A stretch of DNA of 49,302 bases from NCBI GenBank assembly GCA_016744795.1, contig JADGDR010000013.1, positions 1 through 49,302 of the forward strand, written 5' to 3'. Positions 28,701 through 36,953 of this stretch are shown here, in pieces. The position numbers and the translations under genes were made by a program. The notes beneath the pieces were generated by a model that did no database searches, was not told the origin of the DNA, and was given only the letters and a program-made list of their open reading frames with translations. Source of the DNA: Sulfurospirillum sp. (GTDB lineage: Bacteria > Campylobacterota > Campylobacteria > Campylobacterales > Sulfurospirillaceae). Position 1 is the first letter of the stretch. Every line of letters begins with the position of its first letter.

Positions 28701-29978
28701 ATGATTTAAACTATTATCTTTAACTTCCTTAGCAGTTCCATCCCAAATACATTCATCAAAACGATAATCAGCAATCAATGATCTATCTTCTCCTCCACAA
28801 CTACTTGTGCAAGTTCTCAAAGGAGTATCATCACCCATAGCTCTACCCACACTAAGATTTGCCCAATAATTATTATAAAAATGATGCCTATCATTTACTC
28901 TATAAACATTTCCATAAAAACAATTTCCTTTTACTGCTGATGAATAATTAGATTCTATTTTTAAATCATACTCACTTGTATTAGTTATTTTATTATCATA
29001 TATAGTTGCATCTGAAACATACGGCGCAAGATATATACCAATTTTTGCCTTGCGTATACAAACATTATGAATTTTTAATGAATGTGAATTACTTAGTTTT
29101 ATTGCAATATCTTTTGCTAAAATTATGCAGTTTCTAATAGCAAGTTTTGTCCAAGCACCATAACCAAATACTATTCCTGATTCTCCTAGTCTTGTATCTA
29201 TATAGGTTTTTTCTATTATAGTTGCATTTCTATGGTTTTCATTAATATTTATTGCATTTTTTTTGCTTATTATGTTTGCATTAGTTAAATAATTAAATCC
29301 AAGTTCAAAGTTTAATCCAATTCCTTCGGAATTAATAGTAATATTACTTAAGGTATGCTCGCCATTTACACCTCTTGAAGCTTCTATGCCAGTTCCCATA
29401 CTTTTTATTGTTATGTTTTGAAAAATAATATTATTTCTAGAATTATTTATGCTTATACCCATTGAATTAGTTGAAGTTAAATCTAAATTTTTAAAAAAAG
29501 TAGCTCCATTTTTTAAATAAATTGATGAGTATCTTGAATTTATTTTTAAGTTTTCAAAGCTGTGTTCTGTACCATTTTCTATGTATATGCCTCTATTACC
29601 AGCTTCAATAATTAAATCTTTAAAAATATGTTTGCCATAAATATTTGAAACACTTACAATTCCATCACTTTTAGAAATAATTTTTAAATTATATATTTTT
29701 GAGTCATCACCTAATCGCATTCCAACTAAAGAACCACTATTTATTACTATGTTTTCTTTATTTCCAATACCTCTTAAAGTTAAATTTTTTTTACTAATAT
29801 CAACAGATTCGTTGTATATTCCTTCGCATATTTCAACAGTATCTTTAGCCTTTGCAATTTTAATTGCACTTTTAATTGTACTGTAATACTTGCCACCCTC
29901 ACAACTGCCTACAACAAGTGTTGAAGCATCTACATGTAAAGCAAAAAGAAATAAAACTAATAAAATGCATTTTTTCAT
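25707..29978 (-). CDS. mshQ: Giant MshQ-like surface protein: beta-helix, two LamG domains, MshQ-type tail
   Basis: The protein has 1423 aa. A signal peptide (about 1-19) is followed by a right-handed beta-helix at about 25-375, built from recurring short strands (GIYIENGTEHSFENL, SIYLKNGATFFKNL). Two tandem LamG/concanavalin-like domains follow at about 401-638 and 639-873, each starting YRFDEC and ending YENSGKNYDG. A long Asn/Asp/Thr-rich C-terminal half contains NFAIRP and an MshQ-like stretch (LDITAKNRQNVTTKNYN). Beta-helix and LamG domains suggest glycan or surface binding, so it may be a pilus-associated adhesin. It heads the operon, whereas MshQ ends it in Vibrio. No clear Shine-Dalgarno precedes the ATG. 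Four TACATGTA copies lie inside. Confidence 0.85.
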   Translation of the reverse strand: MKKCILLVLFLFALHVDASTLVVGSCEGGKYYSTIKSAIKIAKAKDTVEICEGIYNESVDISKKNLTLRGIGNKENIVINSGSLVGMRLGDDSKIYNLKIISKSDGIVSVSNIYGKHIFKDLIIEAGNRGIYIENGTEHSFENLKINSRYSSIYLKNGATFFKNLDLTSTNSMGISINNSRNNIIFQNITIKSMGTGIEASRGVNGEHTLSNITINSEGIGLNFELGFNYLTNANIISKKNAININENHRNATIIEKTYIDTRLGESGIVFGYGAWTKLAIRNCIILAKDIAIKLSNSHSLKIHNVCIRKAKIGIYLAPYVSDATIYDNKITNTSEYDLKIESNYSSAVKGNCFYGNVYRVNDRHHFYNNYWANLSVGRAMGDDTPLRTCTSSCGGEDRSLIADYRFDECIWDGTAKEVKDNSLNHYDGRANEATTSSESKINRAGDFSENSKNDYLSLDYRAMNGLNDFSIGMWIKTSNEGDQQEILHALGDSVNDDEFELYLEEDETLHVNIKNNGQDFDVEDYEITDGKWHQIFLTRKSRTVCLYVDGKKSKCQSGFKTGRLEVHEKSLIVGQEQDSYGGDFKRSQNFVGLMDELKIFNTKLTDEQIKAIYNYENSGKNYDGTVRIIKDCPFVESIVEYRFDECVWNGTVNEVKDNSLNHYDGRANKATTSSESKINRAGDFSENSKNDYVSLDYRAMNGLNDFSLGVWIKTSFERKQQEIIHGLGNSVDDDEFELYLYYDKSIHVKIKDQGESFDLEEYKVTDGKWHQIFLTRKYNMVCLYVDGKKLECEDEFGTGHLNIYKKSLILGQEQDSHGGKFNIKQNFVGLMDELKIFNTKLTDKQIKTIYGYENSGKNYDGSFRTKTNCKEVPLNPFFDALDIFRNINDRNISTKKVSQNFDLNIIALNEKNNALQEYKGSVQARIVQASTCPKGNDYLSSFVNVDLLNKKDKITFNVTKAVKDARVQIKTDDNITCSSDNFAIRPISFNFTLPNKKRAGEDFNIDFKAENGVNYNETKGNSFEIETNILKNECLKGSLHVETFSFENGEKEVSVNYNEVGDVNVRIHEIHGSEFAKVDADDTNDENRLIMEHNRTMTILTDHFNITASFKNYYNDFTYLSRDLNMSAKLKLDITAKNRQNVTTKNYNDSCYAKSIDINILHSSVLSNNLDKILYIYSDENDINSTKVNITKSLDINLTNYDKTHFSTDDNGTAEVTFFINFDRDKTKTVSPFYFNITNINVTDKNDTKGTKELDQNTFFYYGRVKTQDIRTNKKSINNSLHVEVYKLGKYRQSSLNWYVNEDDNNSTVTLKDKKTFLFNSQNAYLADIGQKQIKNGTTEFTLSHNENSDFQSYIHLDIPEYLWYNKYESYNKLENCSTHPCFKYEFFKIDGNHIHSGDFSGSSVGFDFNATNVKRGVKTFR
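27360..28778 (-). repeat. Tandem ~714-bp duplication encoding the two LamG domains
   Basis: Units at 28065-28778 and about 27360-28064 encode domains whose first ~70 residues are nearly identical (NSLNHYDGRA, SSESKINRAGDFSENSKNDY, SLDYRAMNGLNDFS). They diverge more in the middle, around the ELYL region, and are again alike at NFVGLMDELKIFNTKLTD. Uneven conservation along the unit points to duplication followed by partial homogenisation or by selection on the middle, exposed loops. Confidence 0.85.
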
Positions 29979-30145
29979 TAATTATGTTCTATAATCATAG
30001 ATATATTTGCTTTTTTTGTTATGTCTACAGACAACTGATAATCATCTTTCAAGATTAATCCTTTATTGTACTTTTTATTATTAAGATTTAAAAAGTACTT
30101 AATTATAACAGAATTATTTTCAAAGTATATTTTAAGGACCTATGC

Positions 30146-30286
30146 TTAAAATATGAGAGCTACAGTTTTACAATTTATTGTCTCTTTTAACTTTTTTTTA
30201 GCCATCTCTTCAGTTCTACTATCAACATAGTATCGAGAATCCATATCATCTCTAAAAATCATTCCAGCTGCTTCAAACTCTCTCAT
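30146..30286 (-). pseudogene. Truncated duplicate of the MshM ATPase N-terminus
   Basis: A 46-codon frame from ATG 30286 to TAA 30146 reads MREFEAAGMIFRDDMDSRYY and on to LKETI. It aligns without gaps to the first ~37 residues of MshM at 18623-19420, with about 22 identities, and still resembles it to LIF. It stops before the Walker A region, so it cannot be an ATPase. It is the remnant of a second, diverged MshM gene. Confidence 0.8.
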
Positions 30287-30336
30287 TTTTGCTCCATTGC
30301 TATCTTGTTGTTATCCTGCAATTAAACTATTTTAGT
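30287..30336 (-). pseudogene. LamG-domain remnant adjoining the MshM fragment
   Basis: Read on minus, the stretch gives SLIAG-stop-QQDSNGA, matching SLIVGQEQDSYGG of the LamG domains in the giant surface protein, with about four fifths of bases alike. It runs straight into the MshM remnant and, at the other side, overlaps the stop of the epimerase gene. It is the scar of a lost second copy of a LamG-bearing gene. Confidence 0.7.
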
Positions 30337-31181
30337 ATTGACTTTAAGGTTTTATTTAAGTTTCCATATTTAAAAATATATCCTTCTTTTTCTAATCTAA
30401 ATGGAACCACAAATGATCCTTTTAAAAGAGATTCAGCACCTTCTCCATACCTCATTTTCATCAAAAATGCTGGTACATTTAACCAAGCTGGTCTTCCTAT
30501 TATTTTGCCAAAAACACTCATGAAAGTCTTCATAGTAACACATTCAGGAGCTACTAAATTGTAAGTCCCTTGCATATTAGTTTCTTCTATGGCTCTTTTA
30601 AAAACTTCTATTACATCATCCATATGTACCCATGAAAATGGTTGTTTACCATCTCCTGGAATTGCCCCAAGTCCTAGCTTAAAAGCCAATTTAAATTCAT
30701 CAATAGCTCCCCCAGATTTGCCTAAAACAACTCCTAGTCTAAATACTACACTTCTAAGCCCAAATTTTTCTGCTTTTTGTGCTTCAGTCTCCCACTCTTT
30801 CGCTAAAAGAGACAGATAACTTGTAGCAAATTTTATAGAATCATCCTCGTGAACTAAGTTCTCTTTATATATCCCCACTGCTGATGCTGAAATAAAAAGT
30901 GATGGTTTCTTCTGCAATAAAGATATCTCTTTAATAAGCTTTTTTGTTGTTTCTATTCGACTTACATAAAGTTCATGTTTATATGTTTCATCCCATTTCC
31001 TAACAATAGGAGCACCACATAAGTTTATTACCACTTCACAACCGCAAAGAGAATTTGACAAAACTTCAGAATTTTCAAGATGTTCTCGTCCAATTCTCAC
31101 TACTTCGTAACCACTATCTACTAAAACCCTTGATATCTCTGTACCTATAAAACCACTAGCACCACAAATCGCTATTCTCAT
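30327..31181 (-). CDS. TIGR01777-family NAD-dependent epimerase/dehydratase-like protein
   Basis: A 284-aa SDR-fold protein with a C-terminal DUF1731 domain (E. coli YfcH type). The N-terminal GASGFIGTEISRVL is the extended-SDR nucleotide-binding motif GxxGxxG. ISASAVGIYKEN holds the region of the active Tyr. The DUF1731 part includes APECVTMKTFMSVFGKIIGRPAWLNVPAF and the end FRLEKEGYIFKYGNLNKTLKSIL. AAGG lies upstream of the ATG. Substrate unknown for the family. It is monocistronic, and its last codons adjoin the decayed LamG/MshM scar. Confidence 0.88.
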   Translation of the reverse strand: MRIAICGASGFIGTEISRVLVDSGYEVVRIGREHLENSEVLSNSLCGCEVVINLCGAPIVRKWDETYKHELYVSRIETTKKLIKEISLLQKKPSLFISASAVGIYKENLVHEDDSIKFATSYLSLLAKEWETEAQKAEKFGLRSVVFRLGVVLGKSGGAIDEFKLAFKLGLGAIPGDGKQPFSWVHMDDVIEVFKRAIEETNMQGTYNLVAPECVTMKTFMSVFGKIIGRPAWLNVPAFLMKMRYGEGAESLLKGSFVVPFRLEKEGYIFKYGNLNKTLKSILK

Positions 31182-31755
31182 TAAATTGACCTTACTATAT
31201 ATTATGATATAATTTATTTATATTTTAGTGTTATTTTACTTAATTAATAGATAAACAACAAAACTTAAATTTGTCTATTACAATATAATCAAACCTATCA
31301 TTGTTTTATCTCCTTTACATGTAAAGTGTAAATACATTATATTTATTATTAAAGTTAATTATATTATTTTAAATATATTTTTATGCTACTGTTTTAACTT
31401 TTATTGTAAAAAATTGCACTTGTAACTTGAATTTATGAAAATACTAAGTGATTTAAGAATAAGAGGTGAGTTTACACGAGTTTATTTTACAGTATCAAAA
31501 AAGATGCCCCGTGCCCTTGGGTCTAGGAGTAGTTCATTTTTACTATTTTATATAACCTTTTTTATATAAAAACAACATCAACACGTAAATATAACTTGTG
31601 CTACAAATAAGATAAGTCCCATTTTTTTCCTTTTTATTTTAGATTTTTCTTTACATGTAAAGAGTTTAATTGATTATTATGTTTTACAATATTATCCAAT
31701 GCACCATGAATAGCTTTATTATGACTCTTATATATGTTCGTCGCTCATTGAATTA
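31182..31755. other. Non-coding, very AT-rich stretch with two perfect CTTTACATGTAAAG palindromes
   Basis: No intact gene is visible. It holds two perfect 14-base palindromes at 31313-31326 and 31649-31662. A GC-richer patch lies at about 31505-31535 (GATGCCCCGTGCCCTTGGG), inside a 44-codon + frame starting at ATG 31435 that I cannot assign. A minus-strand fragment at 31650-31735 reads NIYKSHNKAIHGALDNIVKHN and probably continues the remnant at 31756-31880 after a frameshift. It looks like a graveyard of decayed genes. Confidence 0.6.
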
Positions 31756-31880
31756 TTATATCATAACCTTAGGATGACCCAAAGGTATGGAATTAAACCC
31801 TCTTTTGATTAATTTTTCAGCATTATTTATTGTCTCAACTGCATCTTTCCTTTTTTGATTCCAAGTAGGATCTATTTTAA
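31756..31880 (-). pseudogene. Start-less coding remnant downstream of the ankyrin gene
   Basis: An open stretch on minus reads IDPTWNQKRKDAVETINNAE and on to IPLGHPKVMI before a TAA. There is no start codon; an ATG just upstream hits a stop after three codons. A further stretch in another frame (NIYKSHNKAIHGALDNIVKHN) follows. Composition is protein-like (regular Lys/Asp/Ala pattern, no stop in about 41 codons). I do not recognise the family. Lying next to an ankyrin-repeat gene, it could be a toxin-tip remnant of a polymorphic toxin locus, which is only a guess. Confidence 0.45.
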
Positions 31881-31896
31881 ATTAAATTACCATGAT

Positions 31897-32877
31897 TTAT
31901 TTTCCTTTTTTTAGTATATTTATAATTGCTATATTATTATTTAAAATTGCAATCTGATTTAATTTGCTACAAAAATTATCATTACTACATAATCCTTCTT
32001 TTATTAGTAACTCTAAACCTGTAATCTCATTTGTTAAAGCATAATATTTCGCAAGATCAAAAATACTATCTTTATTTAAGTTTTTTAAAGAATTCCTTTT
32101 AAAAATTTCTTCTAAATATTGTAAATTTTTACTATGAATAATTTTGTAAGTATCTTTAATAGTAATTTTAAAAATATCTTTTGAAATTTTCTTTTTATAT
32201 GATATATTTGGTTTTGAAATATATTTGACTAATTCGGTTAAATAACTACCTTTAATATAATATATAATATCTCTATTATTTTTATTAAATAATTTCAAAT
32301 CTGCACCATTTTCTATAAATATCTTAAAAACTGTATAGTTATCTGATATATAGCTATACATCAAAGCAGAAGTACTTCCATCTCCATCTTCACTTTTAAA
32401 ATTAACATTTGCACCACTATCAATAAAAAGTTTTGCAAGGTATGCATTATTATTTAAAGTTGTATTTGTAGCTATCATTTGAATTGGTGTCATATATTTA
32501 AAAGAAGGAATCATATAATTCAAATTTGGATTATATGACAATAATAATTTCATCATTTGTATATTTTCTTTTTCGACAAACAATGAAGCACCAATCGCTC
32601 TATATCCCTCAAATTCTTTATCAATAATACTTCTATCTTTCGACAAATAGAATTTTACTTGTTCTATATCTCCATTTTGAATTGCAACAAAAAAGTTATT
32701 CATCAGTAAATCTACTGCTTTTTCTTTTCCTTCATAAAAATCATCTTTTACAAGACTATAAAATGTTTTATAATCTTCACCATCAATTGCTTTTTTTGCT
32801 TCATCAAGACTATTTTTATTAAACTGAAAAAATGTAATTCCTATAACTAATATTATTAAAACCAATATTTTTTTCAT
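31897..32877 (-). CDS. Exported or membrane-anchored ankyrin-repeat protein
   Basis: The 326-aa protein opens with a hydrophobic signal or anchor (MKKILVLIILVIGITFFQF). Ankyrin-like repeats cover about residues 55-200: ENIQMMKLLLSYNPNLNY, NAYLAKLFIDSGANVNFKSEDG and NYTVFKIFIENGADLKLFNKNN are three clear units. The rest is Lys/Ile/Asn-rich and helical. It likely acts in the periplasm by protein binding. Ankyrin proteins often serve as immunity partners of secreted toxins, but nothing here proves that. AAAGGAG precedes the ATG, which also overlaps the stop of a 25-codon ORF. Higher AT and surrounding remnants suggest an accessory, possibly acquired, gene. Confidence 0.85.
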   Translation of the reverse strand: MKKILVLIILVIGITFFQFNKNSLDEAKKAIDGEDYKTFYSLVKDDFYEGKEKAVDLLMNNFFVAIQNGDIEQVKFYLSKDRSIIDKEFEGYRAIGASLFVEKENIQMMKLLLSYNPNLNYMIPSFKYMTPIQMIATNTTLNNNAYLAKLFIDSGANVNFKSEDGDGSTSALMYSYISDNYTVFKIFIENGADLKLFNKNNRDIIYYIKGSYLTELVKYISKPNISYKKKISKDIFKITIKDTYKIIHSKNLQYLEEIFKRNSLKNLNKDSIFDLAKYYALTNEITGLELLIKEGLCSNDNFCSKLNQIAILNNNIAIINILKKGK

Positions 32878-32951
32878 GTTTTTGTCTCCTTTAATCTAAG
32901 TTTTTTTATAAGCAAAAGTATATTTTGCTTTCGCACCCTATTTGTTATCAT
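32874..32951 (-). CDS. 25-residue upstream ORF coupled to the ankyrin gene
   Basis: ATG at 32951 has a strong Shine-Dalgarno (GAAGGAG, five bases away). The frame encodes MITNRVRKQNILLLIKKLRL plus KETKT and ends in TGA overlapping the ankyrin ATG (ATGA). It is very basic and amphipathic. It may act only to couple or tune translation of the ankyrin protein, or be a small peptide in its own right. No family is recognised. Confidence 0.45.
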   Translation of the reverse strand: MITNRVRKQNILLLIKKLRLKETKT

Positions 32952-33339
32952 CTTCACTCCTTCTTTTGTTATGTTAGACTTAAACTAAGACACCTTTTTT
33001 TCCTTTTAATTAAATATGTTTTTTACAAAATCTATTAAGATGCAGATGTTATTCCAGAGTAGTATGTTCTAGAACATTCTGCTATATTGGCATTTCTGTC
33101 TATGGTAAATATTTGTCAATATAAGAAATACAATAGTTATATATATTAAATATAACATACTATCTAAAATATTATTAATCTTAATATTAATATGTAAATT
33201 TAAAATACTTCTTTAATGCCACCTTTGTTATTGTTACATGTAATTATGGATATAAGGAATTTTTATTATTATAGGCTTAAACCCTTATTTACCAACATTT
33301 TGATATAATCGCGACAAAATATACATAAGGCATTTTATA
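32952..33339. other. Intergenic region with a decayed coding end and the valS promoter
   Basis: On minus, 33115-33035 is open and reads IFTIDRNANIAECSRTYYSG then ITSAS and a stop. It looks like the C-terminal end of a lost gene and has no start. TTACATGTAA occurs at 33234-33243. The valS promoter lies at 33304. The rest is AT-rich without recognisable content. Confidence 0.5.
33304..33309 (+). promoter_or_regulatory. -10 box of the valS-metNIQ-dedA operon
   Basis: TATAAT preceded by TTTTGA lies 30 bases before the valS ATG. No -35 is evident, the usual pattern for this phylum. A ribosome site (AAGG) follows at 33327-33330. Confidence 0.5.
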
Positions 33340-35985
33340 ATGGGCGAAAAAAGCACAGTCTACAATCCTAAGATTGTAGAAGACAGTTACTATAAGATTT
33401 GGGAAGATAGAGGCTATTTTGAAGTAGATGGAAACAAAAACATCCAAGCAAAAGATAAAAATGGGAAAAACAAAAACTTTTCAATTATGATGCCACCTCC
33501 AAATGTCACAGGTAGCTTACATATAGGTCATGCACTTACGTTTACTCTTCAAGATATCATCACTCGTTACAAAAGAATGGATGGTTTTAAAACTCTTTGG
33601 CAACCAGGAACTGATCACGCAGGAATTGCTACACAAAATGTAGTTGAAAAACAACTTTTAGCGAAGGGAACAACTAAAGAAGAGCTAGGTCGTGAAAAGT
33701 TTTTAGAAAAAGTTTGGGAATGGAAAGAGATTAGCGGTAACCAAATCTTTCATCAAATGAGAAAACTTGGAGTATCTCCTGCATGGTCTCGTGAGAGATT
33801 TACTATGGATGAGGGTCTAAAGCACTCAGTTAAAAAAGCATTTGTAAAAATGTATGATGAGGGCATGATAATTCGTGGTAATTACATGGTTAACTGGTGT
33901 ACACATGATGGAGCTTTAAGTGATATTGAAGTTGAATATGAACAAAACAAAGGTAAACTTTATCATATTAAATATCCTATAGAAAATAGCGATGAATTCA
34001 TGGTAGTAGCAACCACAAGACCAGAAACTTACTTTGGTGACACTGCTGTTATGGTTCATCCTGATGATAAAAGATATTCTCACCTAGTAGGCAAAAATGT
34101 AATTCTACCATTAATAGAGCGAAAAGTAAAAATCATAACCGATAAACATGTTGATATGGATTTTGGAACAGGTTGTGTTAAAGTAACTCCTGCTCATGAC
34201 ATTAATGATAATGAAGTTGGAAAACGTCACAATCTAGAATTTATTACTATTTTTGATGAAAAAGGTTTTTTAAATTCTCATTGTGGAGAGTTTAAAGGGC
34301 AAGAACGTCTTGAAGCAAGAGAGCCAATTGCAGCAAAACTTAAAGCTGAAGGTTTTATTGACAAAATTGAAGATTATGAAAACCAAGTAGGTCACTGCTA
34401 CAGATGTAAGAACGTAGTTGAACCTTACATTTCAAAACAGTGGTTTGTAAAAAAAGAGATATCTGAAGGTGCGACAAAAAAAGTAAATGACCATCTTGCA
34501 GAATTTTATCCAGCTCATTGGATAAACTCATTTAATGCTTGGATGAGCGAACATAGAGACTGGTGCATATCTCGTCAACTTTGGTGGGGACATCAAATAC
34601 CTGTTTTTTATTGTAAAGAGTGCGACCATGAGTGGGCTAGTGAAAATGACCATGAAAAAAATTGTCCTACATGTAAGAGTACAAATATATACCAAGATTC
34701 TGATGTTTTAGATACTTGGTTTAGTTCAGGTCTATGGCCTTTTTCAACTCTTGGCTGGGGAAATGCAGGTGCATTTGAAGGTGAAAAATGGGAAAGCAGT
34801 GACTTAGAAGATTTTTACCCAAATTCACTTCTTATAACTGGCTTTGACATACTTTTCTTTTGGGTAGCTCGTATGATGTTTCAAGGTGAACATACTTTTA
34901 AAGAATTGCCATTTAAAGATATTTATCTCCACGCTCTTGTAAAAGACGAAAATGGTCAAAAAATGAGTAAATCAAAAGGTAATGTAATTGATCCTCTTGA
35001 AGTAATACAGGAGTTTAGTGCAGATACCATTCGTTTTACTCTTGCAATTCTTGCAGTTCAAGGACGCGACATTAAATTAAGTCAAGAAAAACTAGAACAG
35101 ATGAGGAACTTTACAAATAAGCTTTATAATGCTTCAAAATATCTTCTTATGAACGCAGACTCTTTTGCAGATTTAGCTGACATTGAGATAAAAACAGACC
35201 TTGGTCGTTACATGAAATCTCGTTTACATGTAGCTACTCGTGAAGTTCGTGAGCATATGGACTCATATAGATTTAATGACGCAGCAACAACACTTTACAG
35301 ATTTTTATGGGGAGAGTTTTGTGACTGGGGAATTGAGCTTAGTAAGGCTGAAAAATCAAGTGTTAGTGAACTTGGAGCTATATTTAAAGAAGCTATGAAA
35401 CTCATGCATCCATTTATGCCTTTTATATCTGAATTTTTATATCAAGAATTAAGTGATACAAAATTAGAAAATGTTGAGTCTATTATGGTTAAAACGTATC
35501 CTAAAAATATAAAAAAAGATGAAGAGATTGAAAAAGTATTTGAACTCATCATTGAATCAATAGTAAGTATACGTCGTGCAAAAGCTACCATAGATTTGCC
35601 TGGTAAGATTGAAACCATAAGCATTAAACTAAATGAAAACATAGATTTAACAAAAGCAATTCCATTTTTAAAACTTCTTGGAAAAAGTGCGGAAGTAAAT
35701 TTTGTAACTCAGAAGTTTGAAGATGCGGTAAGAGATGTTAGTGATAACCTGGAAGTTTTCATTCCTCTTAGTGGTGTTGATTTAACTCCAATCATAGCAA
35801 GATTAAATAACCAAAAATTAAAGCTTGAAAAAGAGATAGCAAAATTAAGTGGCATGTTAAACAACAAAAGATTTGTAGCAAATGCTCCAAAAGAAGTAGT
35901 TGAAACAAACAAAAAAACACTTAGTGATGCAAGGTCAAAATTAGAAAAAATAGAAGAAGAACTTACTTCTTTAATAGCTGTTTAA
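33340..35985 (+). CDS. valS: Valyl-tRNA synthetase
   Basis: A class I synthetase charging tRNA-Val, 881 aa, normal length. The HIGH motif is in [15 protein letters not shown] near residue 60. KMSKS is in [10 protein letters not shown]. The CP1 editing domain includes [17 protein letters not shown]. Two zinc-knuckle-like stretches occur ([17 protein letters not shown], and CKEC followed later by CPTCKS). The C-terminal coiled coil covers about 815-880. The last Cys pair of the second knuckle is encoded by a TACATGTA palindrome; a second copy encodes LHV. metN follows after 11 bases. Confidence 0.98.
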   Translation: MGEKSTVYNPKIVEDSYYKIWEDRGYFEVDGNKNIQAKDKNGKNKNFSIMMPPPNVTGSLHIGHALTFTLQDIITRYKRMDGFKTLWQPGTDHAGIATQNVVEKQLLAKGTTKEELGREKFLEKVWEWKEISGNQIFHQMRKLGVSPAWSRERFTMDEGLKHSVKKAFVKMYDEGMIIRGNYMVNWCTHDGALSDIEVEYEQNKGKLYHIKYPIENSDEFMVVATTRPETYFGDTAVMVHPDDKRYSHLVGKNVILPLIERKVKIITDKHVDMDFGTGCVKVTPAHDINDNEVGKRHNLEFITIFDEKGFLNSHCGEFKGQERLEAREPIAAKLKAEGFIDKIEDYENQVGHCYRCKNVVEPYISKQWFVKKEISEGATKKVNDHLAEFYPAHWINSFNAWMSEHRDWCISRQLWWGHQIPVFYCKECDHEWASENDHEKNCPTCKSTNIYQDSDVLDTWFSSGLWPFSTLGWGNAGAFEGEKWESSDLEDFYPNSLLITGFDILFFWVARMMFQGEHTFKELPFKDIYLHALVKDENGQKMSKSKGNVIDPLEVIQEFSADTIRFTLAILAVQGRDIKLSQEKLEQMRNFTNKLYNASKYLLMNADSFADLADIEIKTDLGRYMKSRLHVATREVREHMDSYRFNDAATTLYRFLWGEFCDWGIELSKAEKSSVSELGAIFKEAMKLMHPFMPFISEFLYQELSDTKLENVESIMVKTYPKNIKKDEEIEKVFELIIESIVSIRRAKATIDLPGKIETISIKLNENIDLTKAIPFLKLLGKSAEVNFVTQKFEDAVRDVSDNLEVFIPLSGVDLTPIIARLNNQKLKLEKEIAKLSGMLNNKRFVANAPKEVVETNKKTLSDARSKLEKIEEELTSLIAV

Positions 35986-35996
35986 AAGGTATTTCG

Positions 35997-36953
35997 TTGA
36001 TTAAAATTGAAAACTTAAACAAATACTTTGGAAAAGAAAAAGTCCTTAGTAACATAAATCTAAAAATTGAAAAGGGTGAAATCTTTGCAATGGTAGGACA
36101 TAGTGGAGCAGGAAAATCAACCTTGCTTCGTTGCATTAATGGACTTGAAAGTTATGAGATAGGAACTTTGAAAGTTTTTGATAAAGAGATAAAAAATTTA
36201 AAACCTGATGAATTAAGAAAATTTAGAAAAAGTGTTGGAATGATTTTTCAGCACTTCTCTTTAATGCAAAGAAAAAGTGTCTTTGAAAATGTTGCTGTTC
36301 CTTTAAGAGTCTGGGGTTTTGACAAAGAAGAGATTAAAAACAGAGTAAATGAGTTATTAAAACTTGTAGGACTAGACAAGAAGAGTACGGCATATCCAAG
36401 TGAGCTTAGTGGTGGTCAAAAACAAAGAGTGGCAATTGCAAGAGCTTTGACACTTGAACCAAGCATACTTTTAAGTGATGAAGCAACTAGTGCATTAGAT
36501 CCAAATACAACAACATCTATTCTTCAATTATTGAAAAAAATAAATAAAAAATTGGGAATTACTATCGTAATTGTAACCCATGAGATGGATGTTGTAAAAG
36601 CCATTGCTCAAAGAGCTATTTTACTTGAACATGGTAACATAATAGGACAAGGTGAAATAGAAAAATTATTCTTGCAACCTGATGAAAAAATGAAAAAATT
36701 CTTAGGTGAAGAAGAGATTGTACCAAAAGATGGAGTAAATATACGTCTATATTTTCCAAAAGAGACTGCTCAATACTCAATTGTAACACAAATGGCAAGA
36801 ACTTTAGATATGGATTTCAACATTGTTTGGGGAAAACTAGAAGAGATAAACAACCATGTAATTGGAAGTTTAGTTATTAACCTAAAAGATGAAAACAAAA
36901 ACAGAGTCATAGAGTATATCAATAACAAAAATGTAAGATGGGAGATTATATAA
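35997..36953 (+). CDS. metN: Methionine ABC transporter ATP-binding protein
   Basis: The 318-aa ATPase of the MetNIQ methionine importer. Walker A is GHSGAGKST (34-42), the signature is [15 protein letters not shown], Walker B ends [10 protein letters not shown], and the switch His is in [10 protein letters not shown]-terminal NIL/ACT-like domain (about 240-318) gives feedback inhibition by methionine in this family. The start is TTG at 35997, with AAAGG seven bases upstream and the typical opening [12 protein letters not shown]. No ATG gives a complete N-terminus. No SAM riboswitch is possible in the 11-base gap after valS. Confidence 0.95.
   Translation: MIKIENLNKYFGKEKVLSNINLKIEKGEIFAMVGHSGAGKSTLLRCINGLESYEIGTLKVFDKEIKNLKPDELRKFRKSVGMIFQHFSLMQRKSVFENVAVPLRVWGFDKEEIKNRVNELLKLVGLDKKSTAYPSELSGGQKQRVAIARALTLEPSILLSDEATSALDPNTTTSILQLLKKINKKLGITIVIVTHEMDVVKAIAQRAILLEHGNIIGQGEIEKLFLQPDEKMKKFLGEEEIVPKDGVNIRLYFPKETAQYSIVTQMARTLDMDFNIVWGKLEEINNHVIGSLVINLKDENKNRVIEYINNKNVRWEII

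Noticed and set aside
30289-30564. Plus-strand open frame of 91 codons across the epimerase gene end
   Set aside because: It lies antisense to the epimerase gene and the LamG/MshM scar, which explain the sequence; no RBS or protein-like pattern.
31435-31569. 44-codon plus frame with a GC-richer patch (MKILSDLRIRGEFTRVYFTV...)
   Set aside because: It faintly resembles RelE-like toxins or a transposase end, but is too short and without motif, RBS or partner gene to call.
35986-35996. Possible SAM riboswitch before metNIQ
   Set aside because: Only 11 bases separate valS and metN, so no leader RNA can fit.
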